Below the pieces are notes generated by a model. That model searched no databases, was not told where the DNA came from, and saw nothing but the letters and a program-made list of their open reading frames with translations. Source: an uncultured Fretibacterium sp. (GTDB taxonomy: Bacteria > Synergistota > Synergistia > Synergistales > Aminobacteriaceae). Taken from it: a stretch of DNA of 64,000 bases. Both the position numbers and the translations under genes were made by a program. Positions 29,045 through 40,700 of this stretch are shown here, piece by piece (the first letter of the stretch is position 1; every line of letters begins with the position of its first letter). Where the stretch lies: NCBI GenBank assembly GCA_946183145.1, contig CAMGZM010000011.1, positions 26,043-90,042 of the forward strand. Reading direction: 5' to 3'.

Positions 29045-30238
29045 ATGAGTGAATCAAGCTCGCGAATGAAAAAATTGCTGGATAATGTCGCTGAACTGTC
29101 AAAAGCTCGTGAAGTGATTTACAGGGTTACGGGTGAGAAGTTTAACATCTTCAGTATTCTGAACATCGGGGAAAGGGAATTTTTTATCTGCAAGGTTCTG
29201 AAAGAGTTGCTTTCTCCTTCAGGTTCACATTGTCAGGGAATACTTTTCTTGAGACCGTTCGTCAAAAATGTTCTTGGGCTGAATATTCCTGACACTGAAC
29301 TTGCGGGGGCTAAAGTGTACCGTGAATACTATACTTCTCAGGGCAGGTATATAGATATTGTGATAGAGACAGTGAATTATTTTATCGCAATAGAGGTTAA
29401 GATCACCGCAAAAGATTTGAACCGTCAGTGCATTGATTATTACGAAGAGGCAAAACACCGCTGTGCTGATGAGAATAACGCGAAAATAATATACCTTACG
29501 CCATACGGAAGAAAACCATCATCGGAAAGTGCTTGCGGCAAAGAAATATGTGTATCGTTCGGGAAGGATATTCACGAATGGCTGTCTTCATGCCTTAACT
29601 TTAAGGAGATTGAGTACGCTGTTTCTGTCCGCGAAATCATACGCCAGTTTCTGATGACGATAGAAAATTTCACAGGCCGTGTAAAGGAGACTAACATGGA
29701 AGTCAAAGAGTTAATTTTGAGTTCGCCTGAGAATCTCAGAGCAGCATTTGAGCTTCAGAGCGGATTTGTCTATGAAGTTGTCGAGGATATGAGGAAAAGA
29801 TTTCTTGAGGCTGTCAATGAGAAGCTGGAATCGTGGAACATCACGCACGGAACATTCAAAGATGAGCAGGGCAATGACCTTCCGCGTGAGCATGCTGTTC
29901 ACTATGAATATGACAAAATACCGGGTGTTGTGGTGTGTCTCGGCAGCGGCGCATATGATTCATGGGTATCGTATTATGTTACAGGGGACAACAAAGCAGG
30001 GTTTGAAGCGTTCGTGAAAAAACTTGAAGAGTCCCGCGGGAAAAAGTTCAGCTCAGGCTCAAATGACAATAACTTTTTGTACTGGGAGTTTTGCTGCACG
30101 GGCAAAGAATCGCCGAACTTATACGGCAAGAATCCAAATGAAGCTACATTCGAGCTTTGCGACCCGATAAAGTTTGAGTCATTCGTTGAAGTTTGTGCCG
30201 GAAAGATAAAGGATTTTCTCGAATTTCCGCCGGAGTAG
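29045..30238 (+). CDS. PD-(D/E)XK nuclease superfamily protein
   Basis: FFICKVLKELLSPSGSHCQG...GRYIDIVIETVNYFIAIEVKITAKDLNRQCIDYYEEA: D...ExK catalytic pattern. Confidence 0.7.
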   Translation: MSESSSRMKKLLDNVAELSKAREVIYRVTGEKFNIFSILNIGEREFFICKVLKELLSPSGSHCQGILFLRPFVKNVLGLNIPDTELAGAKVYREYYTSQGRYIDIVIETVNYFIAIEVKITAKDLNRQCIDYYEEAKHRCADENNAKIIYLTPYGRKPSSESACGKEICVSFGKDIHEWLSSCLNFKEIEYAVSVREIIRQFLMTIENFTGRVKETNMEVKELILSSPENLRAAFELQSGFVYEVVEDMRKRFLEAVNEKLESWNITHGTFKDEQGNDLPREHAVHYEYDKIPGVVVCLGSGAYDSWVSYYVTGDNKAGFEAFVKKLEESRGKKFSSGSNDNNFLYWEFCCTGKESPNLYGKNPNEATFELCDPIKFESFVEVCAGKIKDFLEFPPE

Positions 30239-30241
30239 AAG

Positions 30242-31213
30242 ATGCCGAAAGATATGACCTCAGTACGTCATGACAGATTATCGCGTGTTATGGCGTTCTT
30301 GCAGTCAAGAGTGAAGGCGACTCATGACGAAATATTTTCGGCGGGCGAATATCACAGCAACAGGACGCTACAGAATGATTTGTACTATTTGCGGGGGATA
30401 TACGGAGCTGACATACGGTATGACATTCACGAGAAGTTATACGTTATGGAGAGTGCCGGAATATTTCACGTGAACCTGCGAATCACTGAGGGCGAAATTA
30501 CAGCATTAAGTGCAGGGCTTGACATGGCCGGGCATTTCCTGCCTCACCTGAAAGACTCTGCACATTCGCTTTTCGGGAAGCTCGGAAAATATATGCCCGC
30601 TGAAATTCTTTCTCTCGGCTCAGAGATAACGCGTTCGACTCTCAATGCGATTCCAGTTGCAGAAGTTGACGCAAAAATTTTCGGGACTCTCGTTGAGGCT
30701 AAACGCTCGCAAAAGACCGTGAACATTCTTTACTCATCACCCGGAAAAATGCCTAAGCACTGGACGTTATCGCCGTATGATTTTTACTTCAGGGGCAATG
30801 CGTGGTACATGGCTTCATACAATCACAAGTATGACAATCTCAGCATTCACCGAATCAGCAGGATAATTAGCGCGTCAATTTCTGATGAAGAGTATGTGAA
30901 GCCTGAAGACGGAGGATTTACGGAGGACTATACATTGTCGGCGTGGCATGTGATTCCGGGAGATGAGAAGATTCACGTGAAGGTGAGAATCACAGAGCCT
31001 TTAGCGCAGACGTTCCGCGAGATGAAGTGGCATCCGTCGCAGAAGGTTGAAGAGTGTGAAGAAGGAGGCGTGATACTTTCGGCGGAAGTTCCGAATCTCT
31101 ATGAGTTCGCGAGGTGGGTTATGTCAGGCGCACCGCATGTTATTGTGATTGAGCCTGATGAGCTGAAAGAGATTGTGAGAAGTTTCGCGGAGGAAATATT
31201 GAATAAGCTGTGA
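30242..31213 (+). CDS. WYL-domain transcriptional regulator
   Basis: N-terminal HTH-like segment; LSPYDFYFRGNAWYMASYNHKYDNLSIHRISRI WYL core. Confidence 0.85.
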   Translation: MPKDMTSVRHDRLSRVMAFLQSRVKATHDEIFSAGEYHSNRTLQNDLYYLRGIYGADIRYDIHEKLYVMESAGIFHVNLRITEGEITALSAGLDMAGHFLPHLKDSAHSLFGKLGKYMPAEILSLGSEITRSTLNAIPVAEVDAKIFGTLVEAKRSQKTVNILYSSPGKMPKHWTLSPYDFYFRGNAWYMASYNHKYDNLSIHRISRIISASISDEEYVKPEDGGFTEDYTLSAWHVIPGDEKIHVKVRITEPLAQTFREMKWHPSQKVEECEEGGVILSAEVPNLYEFARWVMSGAPHVIVIEPDELKEIVRSFAEEILNKL

Positions 31214-31238
31214 TAGATTAATAATACTTGAAAAATAC

Positions 31239-32318
31239 ATGAAAGGAGAAAGATACATGAGCTATTTTCTTCACAGAATATCCCACGAATGGAGCATATC
31301 AAAGCCGCTGTTAGACAATGGATATTTGACAGTGGGATGGCAGTATATGCTGTGGTCTGATGAAACTGTAAAAAGCGTAACTGAAAATGCAGATCGTGAT
31401 ACAGTCCATGAAGCTATGAATAGATACCACGAGTCTGAAGGCTGGGACTTAATGTATAGAGGTGCTACGCGCTCGCTCTCGATGTTCTCGCAGTTCAGGC
31501 CCGGTGATGTGGTTATTGTTCCGCTTTACTGGGGATATTTCAGAATTGTGCGTGTGAAGAGCAGCCCTAAGCCTGTTACGGAGCTTCCTGCTTCTGCGCT
31601 TGAAAGTCTGCCTGCAGTACTGAAAAATGACAGCGGGGAAAAAGGACTTTACACCAACGGAAAAGAAATAGATCTCGGCTTCTACGTTGAGATTGAACCT
31701 GTTGTAAAATAGGATATTCAGCGAAGCTACGCAAATTCCGCGCTTCAGTCCCGAATGAAGATACGACAGACTAATGCGGACATAAACGACTTAGAGTCAG
31801 AAATTCTCAGCGTGGCAGAACGCAAAGAACCTGTAAACCTTTATGATGTAATTGCGGATAAGGCAGCAAATATCATTCTCACGGCAATAAATGACAATGC
31901 AAACCCTATAGACACCGAAAAACTTGTGCGCTGGTACATGAAGAAAGCCGGAGCCGCAAAAGTATACAAGCCGTCAAAACCTAAGGGGAATCCTGATGAA
32001 TATAATTATGCAGATGCCGATGTAGCAGCAGAATTTTCACCGCTTGGAGTCAACATATACATTCAGGTTAAGAAGCATGACGGCACGACAGGAGATTGGG
32101 CAGTTCAGCAGATAAAGAAATACAAAGAACTCCAGACAATAAATTTTGCTGAAGGCGAGACAAATATTATGTGGGTTCTCTCAACAGCAGGAGAATTTTC
32201 GAAAGACGCAATATCACTCGCGCAGGAAAATTCTGTACGGCTTATTAACGGAATGGAATTTGCCCGTATGCTTGCTGATGCAGGAATATCTGATATAAAC
32301 GATTTCACATCAATGTAA
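31239..32318 (+). pseudogene. Mrr-like restriction endonuclease gene interrupted by in-frame TAG (31710-31712)
   Basis: ORFs 31239-31712 and 31755-32318 are in the same frame; the linker reads on as DIQRSYANSALQSRMKIRQTNADINDLESEI; C-terminal NIYIQVKKHDGTTGDWAVQQIKKYKEL resembles the Mrr-type QxK motif. Confidence 0.6.
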
Positions 32319-32360
32319 TCAAAACTGACATTCACGAAGCAAGTATAGGAGGAGCATTGT

Positions 32361-33389
32361 ATGTTATATCGTTACAATGAGGGGCGAATTATGCCTGTGC
32401 CTTACTGCGATTATTCAGAGCTTCAGGGCCGCGAAAAGGATTTAGAGAATCTTCTTGCTGCTTATCTTGAAGATTTGTACGCGGAAGGCGGTCAGTCATT
32501 CATGCCGATCTTTCAGGAAAGGGCAATGCAGGAAGAACCAGATATTTGCGCTCTTGACACACAGGGCGGTCTTGTGATTTTCGAGCTGAAACGCGGCAAT
32601 GCAGGAAGGGGAGCTGTTGAGCAGATTATGAGATATGCCGAGCTTTTCGGCAAAAGAGATTATGACCAGTTGAACAGCATGTACAGAACGTATATCAATG
32701 ACAGCAACGCTGAACTCAAAAAGGCTCATGCTGATGCGTTCGAGCTTCCTGCACCATTAAGCGATGAGTCTTTCAACCGCAGACAGAAACTTGTCATTGT
32801 GGGAAATTCCGCAGACAGAGATTTGATGAATGCTGTCGATTACTGGAAAAACCAGGGCATTGACATTGATTTTCTACCTTACCGTTTTTACAGGATAGGA
32901 GATGAGATTTACTTCGAGTTTTTCGCCAAGCCGTATGATTATCACATGAATCCCCGCGCAAAAAAGGGCATACTGTTCGATACAAATTTGAGCTGGTCTG
33001 ATGACAATGAAAAATGTATGCTTGAAAGAGGTCATATAGAAGCATACGGCGGTGTCAAATGGGCTGTTGACAGTTTCTCGAAAGGTGATTACGCGCTCTT
33101 CTACTCAAAGGGCAGGGGAGTTATTGCTATAGGTGAAATTACATCACGTGAAGCAAGATAACTTCACGGTGCAGAAGATGCCGATGACGGGCGTTATCAT
33201 GAAGTAAAAATGATTGTTCCGCAGAATGTCTCAGGTTCAGACGGCTATAATCAGAGCCTGTATCCTTATGAGATAAAAACTTTGCTTGATCAGGGCTTCT
33301 ATTTTGCAAGGACAGACAAGAGACCGTACCTTAGTGAAGAACAGGTGAAAATTCTCATTGAGGCATTGAGGAAAAAATACAACGCTTAA
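32361..33389 (+). pseudogene. NucS/DUF91-like PD-(D/E)XK endonuclease gene interrupted by in-frame TAA (33159-33161)
   Basis: EEPDICALDTQGGLVIFELKRG catalytic motif; coding-like frame continues past TAA: LHGAEDADDGRYHEVKMIVPQNVSGSDGYNQSLYPYEIKTLLDQGFYFARTDKRPYLSEEQVKILIEALRKKYNA. Confidence 0.65.
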
Positions 33390-33395
33390 CAAAAA

Positions 33396-33436
33396 ATTTG
33401 CCCTCAGCTTTTATGCCGGGGGCGTTATTGTTTCTA
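33396..33436. terminator. convergent terminator hairpin
   Basis: GCCCTC...GGGGGC inverted repeat between convergent genes. Confidence 0.5.
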
Positions 33437-34624
33437 CATTCCGAAAACTTTCTGCGCCTCGCTCATATTCTCCCTAATCTTAACGCCGAAAGGACAACGC
33501 TTTTCACACGCACCGCACTTTACGCATTCGCCCGCGTGATGTTCTAACACCCTGTAATGTTCTCTCACTGTTTCGGGAATATCTTTGCTTCCCCCCGCCT
33601 GTGCGAGATTCAAAAATTTTGTTACGGAAGCAATATCGATTTTCACGGGGCAGGGCTGGCAGTGCGAACAATACATGCAATGACCCTCCCAGCTGATTTT
33701 AGGGAATGACGCAAAAGCTGCCGCGTAATCCCTCTCACTCTCTGACGCTGACTCATACGCGACTGACTCCCGCAGCTGTTCAACCGAATGCGCCCCCGCC
33801 AATACACACGCAACAGCAGGACGGCTCAGCGCGTAAGATATGCACTGATTGACGGTCAGCGCAGCTCCAGCCGGGGACATTTCCGCGCTCAACAAGTCCC
33901 CGCCCCCGAAACATTTCATGACTGTGATTCCGACTCCGAGTCTCTGGCATGTCTCGTATAATTTCTGACGTTCGGGATTCATGTTCGTGAGGTGATTCGC
34001 GTAATTCTCATCCCTCCATAAGTCTTCTACGTCCTCGCTTGCAGGCTGCAAATCATAGCATGGGTTCACGCTGAACATTAACACTTCAACCGCTCCCGAC
34101 TCAACTGCCTTTTGTGCGACCTGCGGATTATGCGAGCTGAGTCCGATGTGATGAATTTTTCCGGCGGCTTTAAGTTCACGGGCATAATCGAGGATTCCGT
34201 TGCGTAAAATTTCGTCCCAGTCGCTTAAAGCATCGCAGTAATGAATCATCCCAACGTCAACAAAATCAACGTCAAGACGCTTCAACGAGTCCTCAAAGGC
34301 TGCTTTCGTCTCGTCAAGATTTCGAGTCCGCAAATACTGTCCTTCCTTCCACACTGAGCAGATATGAGACTGAATTATGAATTTCTCACGCCGTCCCTTT
34401 AACGCATGGCCGATTGATGAGCGCAATTCAGGATCAGGCGAGTACAAATCAAAATAGTTTATGCCGGACTCCTCTGCGACATCAAAAAGTTTCGCGCACA
34501 TTGCGTAATTGTCCTCAGTCATTCCTTCACAGCCTAATGCGATTTCGCTGACTCTGAGTCCTGTTGCGCCTAATTTGCGGTAATTCATGAAAAGTTTTTC
34601 CCCCTCTTGGAATTTTCCGGCCAT
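33434..34624 (-). CDS. aldo/keto reductase with C-terminal 4Fe-4S domain
   Basis: MNYRKLGATGLRVSEIALGCEG, GLSSHNP; CVKCGACEKRCPFGV; internal start MNYRKL more likely. Confidence 0.9.
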   Translation of the reverse strand: MAGKFQEGEKLFMNYRKLGATGLRVSEIALGCEGMTEDNYAMCAKLFDVAEESGINYFDLYSPDPELRSSIGHALKGRREKFIIQSHICSVWKEGQYLRTRNLDETKAAFEDSLKRLDVDFVDVGMIHYCDALSDWDEILRNGILDYARELKAAGKIHHIGLSSHNPQVAQKAVESGAVEVLMFSVNPCYDLQPASEDVEDLWRDENYANHLTNMNPERQKLYETCQRLGVGITVMKCFGGGDLLSAEMSPAGAALTVNQCISYALSRPAVACVLAGAHSVEQLRESVAYESASESERDYAAAFASFPKISWEGHCMYCSHCQPCPVKIDIASVTKFLNLAQAGGSKDIPETVREHYRVLEHHAGECVKCGACEKRCPFGVKIRENMSEAQKVFGM

Positions 34625-34749
34625 TATAGCGCGTTCGAGGGCGGATTAATCAATTGAGTAGTTTTTGAAGGGAAATTATCGGCACGGCTTTTATCATGCT
34701 ATAATTTCTGGCAATTTATCCCCCTATATATTAAGGAAGTGGATTCAAA

Positions 34750-37700
34750 TTGTATTATCCTCTTACCCCTCCCGAAACCGGCATGTATCTGGAGCAGAAA
34801 TTAAACCCTTCATCAACAGAATACACGCTTGATTTTGGACTCGTCATAAAAGGAGCCGGAGAAAATGAAATCAATTCGGCCATGTCGGAAATTTTCACAC
34901 GTCATGAAGCGTTAAGATCATATTATTCTGAGGATAACGGAGTCCCCGTTCGAGTTCTTTCGGATGAAATACCCAAAATCATCTGGAAAGAATCATCTTC
35001 ACGCACTGAAGTCGAAAACATAATCAGCGCGAACAATGAAGCATTTTCACTCTCATCAGTTCCCGTTCACGTAACAGGCTACAAACTCCCGGATGAGTCA
35101 ATAATTCTTCATTTCTCAGTTCATCATATCGCTTTTGACGCAACAAGCTGCAACATACTGATAAATGAGCTTTTCTCTTTGCTGAAACATGAGACTCTGC
35201 CGGAATCACAGCTTGATGTTACGGACATTGCGAGGGCTGAAAGTGCAGAAAAATATGAACATGGCCGCAAATTTTACCGTGAAATGTTTTCTGACGGAGT
35301 GCCAGTTAATGACATGCCCGTAAAAGGAACGAGGCCGAAAATACATCCTCAGAATGACAGCGTAAAATCATACACATTCACGGAGCAGGAAATATCATCT
35401 CTCACAAAAACAGCTCATGATTTGGGCGCAACAGTTTTCGGGCTTATGTTCTCGGCAATATCGATAGCAGTCGGGAAATATTGCAGGAGTGAAGATATTG
35501 TTATAGCTTTCTCCGTCAACAGAAGGCCGCAAGAATACGCGAATGTTATCGGAATGTTCGTGAATCTCGCACCTTTGCGACTGAAACCGAATGCAGATCG
35601 TGAAGTCAGTGAATACGTCCGTGATGTCGCGGGACTCATCAAATCAGCCTCGTGTGATGCGTCATTGCCTTTTGCTGAAATCGTCAAAGAATTTTCAGGA
35701 GTCAGGGACGAATCAAGAAGCCCGGTTTTTGATGTCTCAGTAAACTACAGGCACATTCCCGGAAAACTTGATGACGGAAAAATCAGCGTTGAGTTTCTTT
35801 ACGCCCTTCAAAGACTCAGAGATGACATCACTATTACGATTGACAGAACAGACTCAGGCATGAAACTTTACGTGCAATATTCCTCAGAGCTTTTTGACGA
35901 CGGATTAATAGCCCGCTTTACGGAGAATATCCGCGAAACATTAAGGCTAATACAGGAGAATCCAAGCGCAAATATCTCTGATGTGTCAATTTTACCGGGA
36001 GAAAAAAGCTATGAAGAGGACAGAAAATATTACGCAGAAATTTTCAGTGATTGTGATTTTGTGAGCGTTCCTGATTCAGATGTTCAGGACGATAACATTA
36101 ACGGCACGGGATTTCTTGAGATTGAGTCCCGTAATGCTGATTGGGGCAGGATTTCACGTTTCTGTTCTGAGAGCGGCATAACTGAAAACGCATTCTTCAC
36201 GGGGGCATACGGCTATGTTCTTTCGGGATTCAGCGGTGAGGACGGCGCATTGTTCGCGGTTCAAAACGTCATGAATGATTCTGACGGCGCATTAATCCCT
36301 GTGCTTTGCAGAGTAACGGACTCAGATATACGCGGTTACTTGAGTGCGACAGATAAACAGCTCCGCAACAGTATGAATCATAATGTATATTCCTTCTCAG
36401 AAATCAGAAGCGAACTAGGAATATCAGCGGAAATGCTTTTTGCGTATCATGGCTCAGTCTCAAACGCTGAATCGATTAATGAGGCAGAGTCGGCGGTTTC
36501 ATTTGAGGTTTTTCCTGACAGCGGCGGCAAATTGCGTTACGTAATTTCATGGCGGAAATCACAATACACAGAAGATTTCATCAGGGCATTAGCTGGAGTT
36601 TACGACAAAGTTTTATCGGAGTTCACAGAGCGCAAAAATCTCAGTGAGGTAAATTTTGCTGACGATTCTTCACTGACTCTGATGGACAAAGCAAACGAAA
36701 ACGAAACCGATTATGACAAGTCAGACATTGTAACCCAGTTCCGAAAAGCAGCAGAGAAATTCCCGGACAATATAGCGGTTGCGTACAAGGATAAGCGTTA
36801 CACGTACAAAGAGGTTGACGAGATCACCGAGAGAGTCGCGGCATATCTCAAGGGACGCGGAATAGGTTCGGAAGATGTTGTGTCGATACTGATTCCGCGC
36901 TGTGAGTATATGGTGATTGCCTCGCTTGGAGTCCTCAAGACTTGCGCCGCCTATCAGCCGTTAGATCCTTCGTACCCTCCTGAACGGCTCGAATTTATGA
37001 TTACGGACGCTTCCGCAAAGCTGTTGATTGCAGACAGGAATCTCATCAAAGACTGCGTGCCGAATTATCACGGAGAAATACTTTACACTGATGAAATACC
37101 CGCATTGCCTCACGCGCAGAAACTCACGGAGACTCCTAAACCGTCAAATCTTTTCATCATGCTTTACACTTCAGGCTCAACAGGAGTCCCCAAAGGCGTA
37201 ATGCTTGAACACGGAAATCTAGCCTGCTTCACAGCGTGGTACAAGAACACGAATAACCTCACGGAAAAATCCAGAGTAGCGGCTTATGCGAGTTACGGAT
37301 TCGACGCTTGCATGATGGACTTATATCCCGCACTTACATCGGGCGCGGCTGTCCACATACTTGACGAGGAAATAAGGCTTGATTTCGCGGCTATACAGAA
37401 ATATTTTGACGCTGAGGGAATAACACACTGCTTCATGACGACTCAGGTAGGCAGACAGTTCGCGGAATTTTACACGGGGCAATCGCTGAAATATTTATCT
37501 GTCGGCGGTGAGAGGCTTGCTCCAATTTTCCCGGAGAATAAGAGCTTCACTTTGCTCAATGGTTACGGCCCTACAGAATGCACAATCTTTACAGCTACAT
37601 TCCCTGTCAAGAAACTTTACAGGCGCATTCCGATCGGCTCGGCTCTCGATAACTTGAAGCTGTACATTGTCGACAAGAACGGGCGCAAACTTCCTCCGTA

Positions 37701-40700
37701 TATGCCCGGTGAGCTTTGGATTTCAGGTCATCAGGTCGGGCGCGGTTACTTCAACAGGCCGGATAAAAACGCAGAAAGTTTCATCAAAAATCCTTTCACG
37801 AACGAGGAAGGCTACACGAGAGTTTACAGGACGGGTGATATAGTCCGCAATGTTTATGACGGCGGTAAAATTCTTGTTGACTACATAGGCAGAAAAGACT
37901 CTCAGGTGAAAATACGCGGCTTCCGTATTGAGCTTACAGAAGTTGAGTCAGTAATCAGGAAATTTCCGGGCGTGAAAGATGTAACAGTTCAGGCTTTCGA
38001 CTCAGACAGCGGGGAAAAATATCTTGCGGCTTATGTCGTCAGTGACGGGAAAATTGATGTTAATGCGCTGAATGAATTTATAGGCCAGGACAAACCGCCG
38101 TATATGATTCCCGCCGTAACAATGCAGATTGACGCAATCCCCCTCAACCAGAACCAGAAAGTCAACCGCAAAGCACTTCCCAAGCCCGAAATCACAAACA
38201 CGCAAAAAGAATCCGAGTCAATTTCAGCACCGTTGAATGTGCTGGAGAAAGACATAAAGGACATAATAGCAGGGATAACAGGCACGGACTCTTTCAGCAT
38301 AACGGACAATCTCGGTAATTTCGGACTCACGTCAATATCAAGCATACGGCTTGCGACTCAGATCTACAAGAAATATGGCGTTCAGTTACAGGTGAGAAAA
38401 CTCGTCTCAGAAGGAAGCATACAGAGTATAGAGAACGAAATTTTGCGGAAAGTTTTTGCGGCTGAGTCCAACGCGGAAAAATCAGAGCCAACAGAATCAC
38501 ATAAGCTGTCAAAAAATTCATGCGGACTCACGTTTGAACAGCAGGGAGTTTACGCGGACTGCATGATTGACCCGTCATCAACAGTCTACAACACGCCTTT
38601 TTCCGTGAAGATTCCTGAAGGTGTTACGGCAGAACAGCTCAAAGAGGCGGTTCGGGGAGTTGTTGAAGCGCATCCGTATATACTTTGCAGATTCACGGCC
38701 AATGACAGAAACGAGATAATACAGGAGCAAATTCCCGATTTCACGCTCGACATTCCCGAAAAAGAAATGACTCCTGAGGATTACGAGTCTTACCGCAAAG
38801 AAGGCTTTGTGCGTCCGTTCAGCCTCTCAGAAGGGCCGCTCGTGCGTTTTGAGATTGTGAAGTCTGACGGGCTATATTTACTGATGGATATGCACCATCT
38901 TGTTACTGACGGTGCGTCTGTTGATATATTCCTTCAGCAGTTGTGCGAGAAACTTGACGGCCATGAAATAGAGCATGAAGAGTACAGCTACTATGATTAC
39001 GCCGCCGATGAGAGAATGACGGAGGGAGCAGACGAATTTTTTGCCGGGAGAATGGCACTCTCAGATGAAGCGACTCAGATTATCCCGGACGTTTACGGGG
39101 AAAATCTCAAGCATTCGGAGGACTCCGTAAGCGTCAAGACAGACATAAAAGCCGTGAAAGAATTTGCCCTCAAGCACAGCGCAACACCCGCTGAAATTTA
39201 CCTTGCTGCTGGATATATTACGTTCTCGCGTTTCGTGTGTGATGATACTGTCTCAATCATGACGATCTCAAACGGACGCAGTAACATAAAGATTGCCGGC
39301 ACTCTGGGAATGTTCGTTAATTCACTGCCTCTTGTTGAAACTGTCAACAATTCCGAAAATGTTGCGGACTTCATCAAACGTTCGGCAAAAAATTTCAACG
39401 ATACACTTCTCCATGAAAATTACCCGTTCGCGCGCGCTGCAAAAAAGTTTGATTTTCATCCGAGCATCTCATACGCATACCAGATAGGAGTCCTAAGCGA
39501 GTACAGGACGAAATACGGAGCATTAACCGCAGAAGAGCTTACATCGGACAAAGCAAAAATCCCTGTCGCAGTCTTCATCACAGGAACAGAGGACGAAGCC
39601 GAAATCAAGATAAGCTACGACACCGCGCTATACAGCCGTGAAATTATGCAGGGACTCGCAGAGTGTTACGAAAACGTTGTGAAAGGGATTCTGACTCAGG
39701 AAAAAATTTCTGATATCAGCATAACGGACTCGCGTCAATGGGAAATTCTCGACTCGTACAATCCTGAATGGGATCTGAATTACGACATGGCCGCCACGCC
39801 CGTATCAGCCTTCAGGAGGAACGCAAAGAACAACCCCGGCAAAGTTGCGGCGGTATTCAGGGATAAGCAGTACACATACAGGGAGCTTGACGAACTCACA
39901 GACAGACTCGCGGCGAAAATCTACAGCAGAATGAAAGCCATCACAGGCAAAGAGAAATTATCTGAGGAAGTAATCTCAATCATTCTCCCACGAAATGAAA
40001 ACGTCTTCATTCTCCCTCTTGCTGTTGTGAAAGCCGGATGTGCGTATGAACCGTTAGATCCTTCATACCCGCAGGAGAGACTCAATTTCATGGTGAAAGA
40101 CTCCGGCGCGAGACTCCTAATTGCGGATGACTCTTTGCGCCCGCTCGTGAATGAATATCAGGGCGATGTTCTTACGGTCAGCGAGTTGTACAGCATGAAT
40201 GACTCGAACGACATACCGCAGAGTCCGTCCCCTGAAAATTTGTTCGTCATGCTCTACACATCAGGGTCAACAGGAACTCCGAAAGGCTGTCAGATTGAAC
40301 ACCGTAATGTTGCCGCGCTCGCTCACGGGATAAAGTCAGCAGGCTTCTACAGGGAGGATGACCGAATCGCCGATTATGCGTCATTTGGTTTTGACGTGAA
40401 CATGGCCGATGTCTTTTGCACGCTCATTAACGGCGGAACGGTCTATATCATTCCCGAGTATATACGGATGAATCTTGACTCACTCGCAGAATATTTTGAC
40501 GAGTCGGGAATTACAGCGTTATTGCTCACGACTCAAGTCGGCGTTCAGTTCATGCAGAATTACCCGCACTGCAAAACTTTGCGACTCCTCTTAATCGCGG
40601 GGGAAAAATTACCTGCTGTTGACCCTTCCGGCTTGAGTTACACAATCGCAAACGGCTACGGCCCTACGGAAAACTGTTACGGCGTGAGTATATTCCCGAT

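Noticed and set aside
25521-33389. Prophage or integrative element
   Set aside because: No integrase, phage structural gene, att-like repeat or tRNA seen at the boundaries
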